Positions 25,348 through 28,718 of a stretch of DNA of 28,718 nt are shown one piece after another. Below the pieces are notes generated by a model. That model made no database searches and had not been told where the DNA came from. It saw only the letters and a program-made list of their open reading frames with translations. Position 1 is the first letter of the stretch; every line of letters begins with the position of its first letter. Origin of the DNA: an uncultured Lachnospiraceae bacterium (GTDB lineage: Bacteria; Bacillota; Clostridia; Lachnospirales; Lachnospiraceae); assembly GCA_902463835.1 (NCBI GenBank), contig CABQGZ010000003.1, positions 1 through 28,718 on the forward strand. Direction: 5' to 3'. Position numbers and translations under genes: made by a program.

Positions 25348-25398
25348 CCGATCCGGACCGGGTTCGAACAAAACGAAACAAATCAGAGAAAAAAGGGT
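25348..25398. promoter_or_regulatory. Shared control region between divergent promoters
   Basis: The 51 bases between the two -35 boxes contain GTTCGAAC (25362-25369), a perfect 8-bp palindrome, and a CCGGACCGG stretch. The outer edges form an inverted repeat: TTTCAACC at 25342-25349 against GGTTTGAAA at 25396-25404. A regulator bound here could control both operons. No regulator gene is in the window and no CcpA cre box was recognised. Confidence 0.45.
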
Positions 25399-25427
25399 TT
25401 GAAAGGTGCGAAAGATTGCCGGATAAT
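25399..25427 (+). promoter_or_regulatory. Promoter of the GH95-deacetylase operon
   Basis: TTGAAA (25399-25404), a 17-bp spacer, then GATAAT (25422-25427). The predicted start is near 25434, about 31 nt before the GH95 ATG. Confidence 0.7.
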
Positions 25428-25464
25428 GGAAATAAGATAATCAGAGGAAAGGAATTCTATCATT

Positions 25465-27888
25465 ATGAGAGGTTCAAAGGATGCGCACCGTCTGTGGTAT
25501 CGGCAGGCGGCCAAAAACTGGAACGAAGCCCTTCCCGTGGGAAACGGCCGGATTGGAGGGATGATCTACGGCGATCCGGCTCGGGAACAAATTGATCTCA
25601 ATGAAGATACCCTGTGGAGCGGGCAGCCCTATTTCTCCACAGGAGAATACAGCGGTATCTATGAGAAAGCCAAGGATGCTGTGCTAAAGGGAAGATGCAA
25701 GGATGCCCAGGAGCTGCTGGAGCAGTCCTTCGGAGATGCGCTGGTGCAGATGTATCTGCCCCTGGGGACGCTGTGGGTGGAGATGTTGCATGGACAGCCC
25801 GGCGAAACGCCTGTAAAGAAATACCGCCGAGAGCTCCGGCTGGACACTTCCCTGCACACGGTCTCCTATAAAATGGACGACGTATACTTTACCCGAAAGA
25901 CTGTTGCAAGCGTTCCACATCAGGTGCTGGCCATGCAGATTACCGCTGACACACCGGCTTCTGTATCCTTCCAGGCATCTCTGGTGGGCGCTATGCCCTG
26001 TGTGCGTACTACGGATACCGTAAAATCCGTCTCTTCACAGACATCCCTGGCCGATGCTGCTGACGGTACAGATATCCGGGTCTCGGACATTTGCTTTATC
26101 ACTGGAAACTGCCCCGTCTGCAAAGCGGCTCCCAAGGCAACCTACAATTCCCCGGAAGCAAAATTCTACGGGCAGAAGGATTCCGAAAAGGGCGTTGCAT
26201 ACCGGGCAGGCTTATATATAGAAGCAAAGGGCGGATGCATCCGGCAAGCGCAGGATCAGATACAGGTGATCGACGCGGACGAGGCCGTCCTCTATGTGGC
26301 GATTCGCACCAGCTTCAACGGTCCCTTCCGTCATCCCGTTTTGGAGGAGCTGGAATACATGGATGCATGCAGGCAGGATCTGATGACCGCCGCCAAGCTG
26401 GGGTTCGACTCCATTTTAGCAGAAGCGATCGCTGAGCATCAGCGGCTGTACCGCCGCACAGAGCTGGATCTGGGCACAAGTGAGGTCAGCCCGCTCCCCA
26501 CCGATGAGCGGCTTATCCGTCATGCCAATGGAGAGCCGGATCCGGCGCTGTACGCCCTGCTGTTTCACTATGGAAGGTATCTGACCATTGCCGCCTCCCG
26601 CCCGGGCACCCAGCCCATGAACCTGCAGGGAATCTGGAACAACCACCTGATTCCGCCATGGTCCTCCAACTACACCTTGAACATCAACACGGAGATGAAT
26701 TACTGGCCCACCCTTGCCGCCGGGCTTGAGGAATGCTATGAGCCGCTGCTTCGCATGATCGAAGAGCTGCATACGGCAGGACAGAAGACGGCCGTCCAAT
26801 ACTACGGCGCGCCTGGCTTTGTATCCCACCACGCCACGGATCTGTGGCGCACCTCCTACCCCAGCACCAATCTGCTGCCCGGCAGTTGTCAGTGGGGCTT
26901 TTTCCCCATGTCCAGCGGCTGGCTGTGCGCCATGGCTATGGACTATTACCGTTATACCAGGAATCTTTCGTTCCTGGAGCGGTTCTATCCCATCCTGAAG
27001 GACGCGGCAGATTTTTACCGGGCTCTTCTGATGGAAAAGGACGGATACTTGATCCTCTGCCCCTCCACCTCGCCGGAAAACAATTACCGGATGGATCCGG
27101 ACAAAGCAGATGAGATCAGTCCCCTTGATCTCACAGCCACCATGTCCATGGCCATCGTGCGGGATGTATTTGGGGCTGTGACAGAAGCCGCCGGAATCCT
27201 TGGGCAGGATGCTTCCCCCTACCAGGAAGCATTGCCCCGGCTCTATCCTTATTCCATCGCCTCCGACGGCACCCTCAACGAATGGTATCAGGAGCATGCC
27301 GAATGGGATACACACCACCGCCATGTGTCCCATCTCTACGGGCTGTTCCCTTCCCGTCAGATCAGTGCGGACACGCCAGCGCTGATGGAGGCATGCAGGA
27401 ATACCCTGGAAAAGCGCGGGGATGAAAGTACCGGCTGGAGCATCGCCTGGAAGATCAATCTCTGGGCCAGACTGGGAGACGGAGACCGGGCGTTAAAGCT
27501 GCTGGACCGCTACCTGCAGCCCGTCGACGCGGCGGCAGACCGCAGCCAGGCCGGAGGCACCTACAGCAATCTGCTGTGTGCCCATCCGCCCTTCCAGATT
27601 GACGGGAATTTCGGAGCCTGCCGCGGTATCCTGGAGATGCTGGTGCAGGGGACGGATGGTGGTTCTTCTTTGTGTAAAGATACCGGCTGCCAAATATCGC
27701 TATCCAATAACGCGGCCTGCAAAGCTGCTCAGTGCAAGAAGACTGAGGACAGCCTGCAGCTCTTGCCAGCCTTGCCCTCCGCCTGGAACAAGGGCGCATT
27801 ATACGGATATCATTTATCCGCACACACTACAATCGACATTGTATGGGAGGATGGAAAAATTGTATCAAAACAAACCTGTGAAAAATAA
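25465..27888 (+). CDS. GH95 alpha-L-fucosidase-type glycoside hydrolase, cytoplasmic
   Basis: The enzyme is 807 residues, opening with the GH95 signature LWYRQAAKNWNEALPVGNGR then IDLNEDTLWSG. The catalytic set known from GH95 (two Asn, a Glu acid and an Asp) can be placed in matching order: N406 and N408 in LNINTEMNYW, E538 in STSPENNY and D713 in FQIDGNFGA. GH95 enzymes remove terminal alpha-1,2-L-fucose, or L-galactose in some members. There is no signal peptide, so it should act on imported oligosaccharides. Oddity: about 35 residues with four Cys (737, 742, 752, 757; two CX4C pairs) are inserted shortly after the catalytic Asp, before LLPALPSAW. AGAGGAAAGG lies a rather long 13 bases before the ATG. 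The 3' end overlaps the deacetylase gene. Confidence 0.88.
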   Translation: MRGSKDAHRLWYRQAAKNWNEALPVGNGRIGGMIYGDPAREQIDLNEDTLWSGQPYFSTGEYSGIYEKAKDAVLKGRCKDAQELLEQSFGDALVQMYLPLGTLWVEMLHGQPGETPVKKYRRELRLDTSLHTVSYKMDDVYFTRKTVASVPHQVLAMQITADTPASVSFQASLVGAMPCVRTTDTVKSVSSQTSLADAADGTDIRVSDICFITGNCPVCKAAPKATYNSPEAKFYGQKDSEKGVAYRAGLYIEAKGGCIRQAQDQIQVIDADEAVLYVAIRTSFNGPFRHPVLEELEYMDACRQDLMTAAKLGFDSILAEAIAEHQRLYRRTELDLGTSEVSPLPTDERLIRHANGEPDPALYALLFHYGRYLTIAASRPGTQPMNLQGIWNNHLIPPWSSNYTLNINTEMNYWPTLAAGLEECYEPLLRMIEELHTAGQKTAVQYYGAPGFVSHHATDLWRTSYPSTNLLPGSCQWGFFPMSSGWLCAMAMDYYRYTRNLSFLERFYPILKDAADFYRALLMEKDGYLILCPSTSPENNYRMDPDKADEISPLDLTATMSMAIVRDVFGAVTEAAGILGQDASPYQEALPRLYPYSIASDGTLNEWYQEHAEWDTHHRHVSHLYGLFPSRQISADTPALMEACRNTLEKRGDESTGWSIAWKINLWARLGDGDRALKLLDRYLQPVDAAADRSQAGGTYSNLLCAHPPFQIDGNFGACRGILEMLVQGTDGGSSLCKDTGCQISLSNNAACKAAQCKKTEDSLQLLPALPSAWNKGALYGYHLSAHTTIDIVWEDGKIVSKQTCEK

Positions 27889-28561
27889 GATTTTAACCTT
27901 TGGATTCGATGACTGCGAAATACACGACCGCAGACTGTGCGATCTCTTCCGGAAATACGGCATGAAATCCACGTTTTTTCTGCTCTCCGACCAGCTGTCC
28001 TTCCGGTGCGACTTCCACCGTTATGGGGAGGATACCACCGTGGAACGTGTCTCCCCCCAAGAGATAAAGAGCACCTACGCCGGCATGGAGGTCGCAACCC
28101 ACACCGCCAATCACCGCTGCTCCCCGGGAGATCTGGAGCACACCGTTGTGGCGTCGGCAAAATATCTCTCCGACTTATGCGGATACTCTGTGACAGGCAT
28201 GGCCTATCCCGGAGGACATTATACCGAAGAGCTCATCCAGGAACTGGGCAAGCTGGGAATCCTGTACGCGCGAACCATAGAATGCACCCACCGCTTTGAT
28301 CTTCCTGAGCAGCTGCTGGCCTGGCATCCCACCTGCAAGTATGACGACCCGGATATTCTGCGAATTGCGGAGGAATTTCTGAATTATGAAGGGACAGATC
28401 CTGGGCTGCTGTATATCTATGGACATTCTTATGAGCTGACCCGCAGAGAGCATGCTTTTAGCTGGGATGGCTTTGAGGAGCTGCTGGAGCGACTGAGCGG
28501 CAGAGAGGATATCTGGTATGCCACCAATGAGGAGGTGGCCAGGTACTTGCAGAAGGGCTGA
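27851..28561 (+). CDS. Polysaccharide deacetylase (NodB/CE4 family), cytoplasmic
   Basis: The product is 236 residues from the ATG at 27851. A TTG at 27860 is better spaced from GGGAGG (27845-27850) and may be the real start. NodB motifs are clear: TFGFDD with D20-D21; EVATHTANH with H84 and H88, completing the Asp-His-His metal site; YPGGHY; and LYIYGHSYEL near the C-terminus. The family removes N- or O-acetyl groups from carbohydrates. There is no signal peptide or membrane anchor, unlike peptidoglycan deacetylases, so it probably deacetylates imported sugars alongside the GH95 enzyme. The gene overlaps the GH95 3' end by 38 nt (29 with the TTG start), indicating coupled translation. No clear terminator follows. 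Confidence 0.85.
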   Translation: MEKLYQNKPVKNKILTFGFDDCEIHDRRLCDLFRKYGMKSTFFLLSDQLSFRCDFHRYGEDTTVERVSPQEIKSTYAGMEVATHTANHRCSPGDLEHTVVASAKYLSDLCGYSVTGMAYPGGHYTEELIQELGKLGILYARTIECTHRFDLPEQLLAWHPTCKYDDPDILRIAEEFLNYEGTDPGLLYIYGHSYELTRREHAFSWDGFEELLERLSGREDIWYATNEEVARYLQKG

Positions 28562-28598
28562 TTGCGCAACATGGCCGAAATTAAATCTCAATCGCATA

Positions 28599-28627
28599 TT
28601 GACAAATCGTATGATATGTAGTATTCT
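28599..28627 (+). promoter_or_regulatory. Promoter of the Fur-family regulator gene
   Basis: TTGACA (28599-28604), a 17-bp spacer, then TATTCT (28622-28627). The predicted start near 28634 falls at the edge of the Fur/Per-like box. Confidence 0.75.
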
Positions 28628-28634
28628 ATAACAG

Positions 28635-28649
28635 TAATAATTATCATTA
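28635..28649 (+). promoter_or_regulatory. Fur/Per-box-like 7-1-7 palindrome
   Basis: TAATAAT-T-ATCATTA is a 7-1-7 inverted repeat with one mismatch, followed by further TCATTA units. That is the hallmark of Fur-superfamily operators. It overlaps the predicted transcription start of a Fur-family gene, so autoregulation is likely. Confidence 0.6.
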
Positions 28650-28670
28650 TCATTATAGAGGAGGGACGAT

Positions 28671-28718
28671 ATGCTTAAGTACAGCCGACAGAGGGAGAGT
28701 ATCAAGAGCTTTCTTATG
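28671..28718 (+). CDS. Fur/PerR-family transcriptional regulator, 3' end outside window
   Basis: Only 16 codons are inside the window (MLKYSRQRESIKSFLM), preceded by GAGGAGGG. The opening KYSRQRESIKSFL is typical of the first helix of clostridial Fur/PerR-type repressors, and the upstream box agrees. Metal specificity (iron, peroxide or zinc sensing) cannot be told from this fragment. It is separated from the deacetylase gene by about 110 bp with its own promoter and probably marks the end of the glycan locus. Confidence 0.65.
   Translation, partial: MLKYSRQRESIKSFLM

Noticed and set aside
25319..25464. CcpA cre box in the divergent control region
   Set aside because: No stretch fits the TGWAANCGNTNWCA pattern; the nearby TTCGAA and CGAAAC elements lack the required spacing.
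26416..27333. Minus-strand frame of 305 codons inside the GH95 gene
   Set aside because: The GH95 frame carries intact catalytic motifs throughout. The opposite frame shows only low-complexity Gly/Ile/Arg composition.
27578..27850. N-terminal extension of the deacetylase frame into the GH95 gene
   Set aside because: The extension is the shifted frame of GH95 coding sequence. The NodB domain begins just after the ATG at 27851, which sits at a GGGAGG site.

Overview
This window looks like a chromosomal segment of a Gram-positive gut-type Clostridia, most likely Lachnospiraceae. The grounds are strong AGGAGG ribosome sites, lipoprotein and Sec signals, dockerin and cohesin modules, CUT1 sugar transporter genes without a local ATPase, and a Fur-family gene behind a TTGACA promoter. 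The genus cannot be fixed by eye. I recognised no tRNA, rRNA, CRISPR array or transposase.

Left part (1-7.9 kb). A 5'-truncated DUF2961/GH172-type glycosidase gene (+) enters from the left edge. It converges on a six-gene minus-strand operon through a shared bidirectional terminator. That operon runs from a consensus promoter (7865-7893) through a hairpin leader, an ATC-hydrolase-family enzyme, two Opp/Dpp permeases, a family-5 solute-binding lipoprotein with its own probable internal promoter, and two ATPases.

Spacer (7.9-8.3 kb). About 0.4 kb without a gene holds a perfect 24-bp palindrome, a smaller AT-rich palindrome and the terminator of the next operon.

Central part (8.3-25.3 kb). An approximately 17-kb minus-strand gene string starts at a promoter near 25.33 kb and ends at the terminator at 8.25 kb. 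In transcription order it encodes: a membrane-anchored GLUG-repeat surface protein; two CUT1 permeases; a DUF3502-type sugar-binding lipoprotein; a membrane-anchored single-cohesin protein; a secreted protein with two LamG-like domains; a 1567-residue beta-helix (pectate-lyase-3-type) protein ending in a type I dockerin; a 1142-residue SGNH-hydrolase protein; and an unlisted 48-residue peptide whose ribosome site overlaps the preceding stop codon. I read this as a minimal cell-surface cohesin-dockerin complex encoded with its own sugar importer. Four of the surface proteins share three-helix spacer modules, and the two anchored ones share a juxtamembrane motif.

Right part (25.3-28.7 kb). Divergently transcribed are a cytoplasmic GH95 alpha-L-fucosidase-type enzyme with an unusual Cys insert and an overlapping polysaccharide-deacetylase-family gene. 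They would process imported glycan fragments. Both divergent promoters lie in one 175-bp control region with symmetric -35 elements. The window ends in the first 16 codons of a Fur/PerR-like regulator preceded by a Fur/Per-box-like palindrome.

Together the central and right parts form a Gram-positive polysaccharide utilisation locus: surface capture, depolymerisation and de-esterification, import, then cytoplasmic trimming. The target is probably a fucose- or L-galactose-containing plant or host glycan. The sequence does not say which.
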